NCBI RefSeq assembly: GCF_000337815.1
Contig: NZ_AOLN01000006.1
Location: forward strand, 248,001 to 312,000
Reading direction: 5' to 3'
From: Haloferax mucosum ATCC BAA-1512
GTDB taxonomy: Archaea; Halobacteriota; Halobacteria; Halobacteriales; Haloferacaceae
Length of the DNA stretch: 64,000 nucleotides
Positions within the stretch are counted from its first letter, which is position 1. The number at the start of each line of letters is the position of its first letter. This document shows, piece after piece, positions 63,941-64,000 of the stretch. A program made the translations under genes and the position numbers. The notes under the pieces were generated by a model that was given only the letters and a program-made list of their open reading frames with translations, was not told the DNA's origin and did no database searches.

Positions 63941-64000
63941 GTGAGGGTTGGAAACAGTGAATACTGGGACGGTTGTCAGACCCTGCGTCGGTGTCGTCGG

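Overview
The window is high-GC archaeal chromosome from a haloarchaeon, most likely Haloferax or a close relative. The proteins are acidic, promoters have TATA boxes about 25-35 nt before leaderless start codons, and the families are haloarchaeal: RdfA with an SMC-like partner, PGF-CTERM surface protein, Bat-type HTH regulators, TBP and an Orc1/Cdc6-like ATPase. The genus is an inference from gene families and from the rdfA/sph3 pair; no database was searched.

Region 1 (1-17 kb): rdfA and the start of an sph3-like gene (cell shape). Next comes an envelope cluster: DUF1616, a DUF4129-like signal-peptide protein, DUF58, two membrane proteins, MoxR ATPase, DUF4350 and a MacB-type ABC exporter. 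It ends with two secreted, membrane-anchored proteins, one carrying PGF-pre-PGF and PGF-CTERM signals.

Region 2 (17-31.5 kb): metabolism and membrane functions. Genes include malic enzyme with a phosphotransacetylase-like tail, a CPBP protease, two related multi-span proteins flanking an HTH/DUF7521 pair, a DUF21-CBS protein, a tandem UspA, a Na/Ca antiporter, thiC with an operator-like palindrome, a truncated DUF2249 gene beside an AT-rich insert, and glutamate dehydrogenase co-transcribed with a 47-residue zinc-ribbon protein.

Region 3 (31.6-42 kb): regulation and uptake. A Bat-type sensor-regulator has a degenerate receiver domain. A FilR1-like regulator and an iron-siderophore SBP/permease pair each have an identical TTTAGG-N4-CCTAAA box. 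BluB follows. The most unusual gene is a soluble chemotaxis signalling domain fused to a complete UgpB-like (glycerol-3-phosphate-type) binding protein, with no signal peptide or membrane span (39633-42167).

Region 4 (42-64 kb): a TBP paralogue, an MDR oxidoreductase, glpK with a putative glycerol transporter, an Orc1/Cdc6-like ATPase with a degenerate Walker B, a class III aminotransferase, an IclR regulator, NhaC and MgtC/DUF4010 genes (each preceded by a short overlapping leader ORF), an HTH-10 regulator, UspA, a complete PhnD-C-E-E transporter, a PAS-GAF histidine kinase, a gene-poor 0.9 kb stretch and an acyl-CoA synthetase. I saw no CRISPR array, complete transposase gene, rRNA or tRNA.
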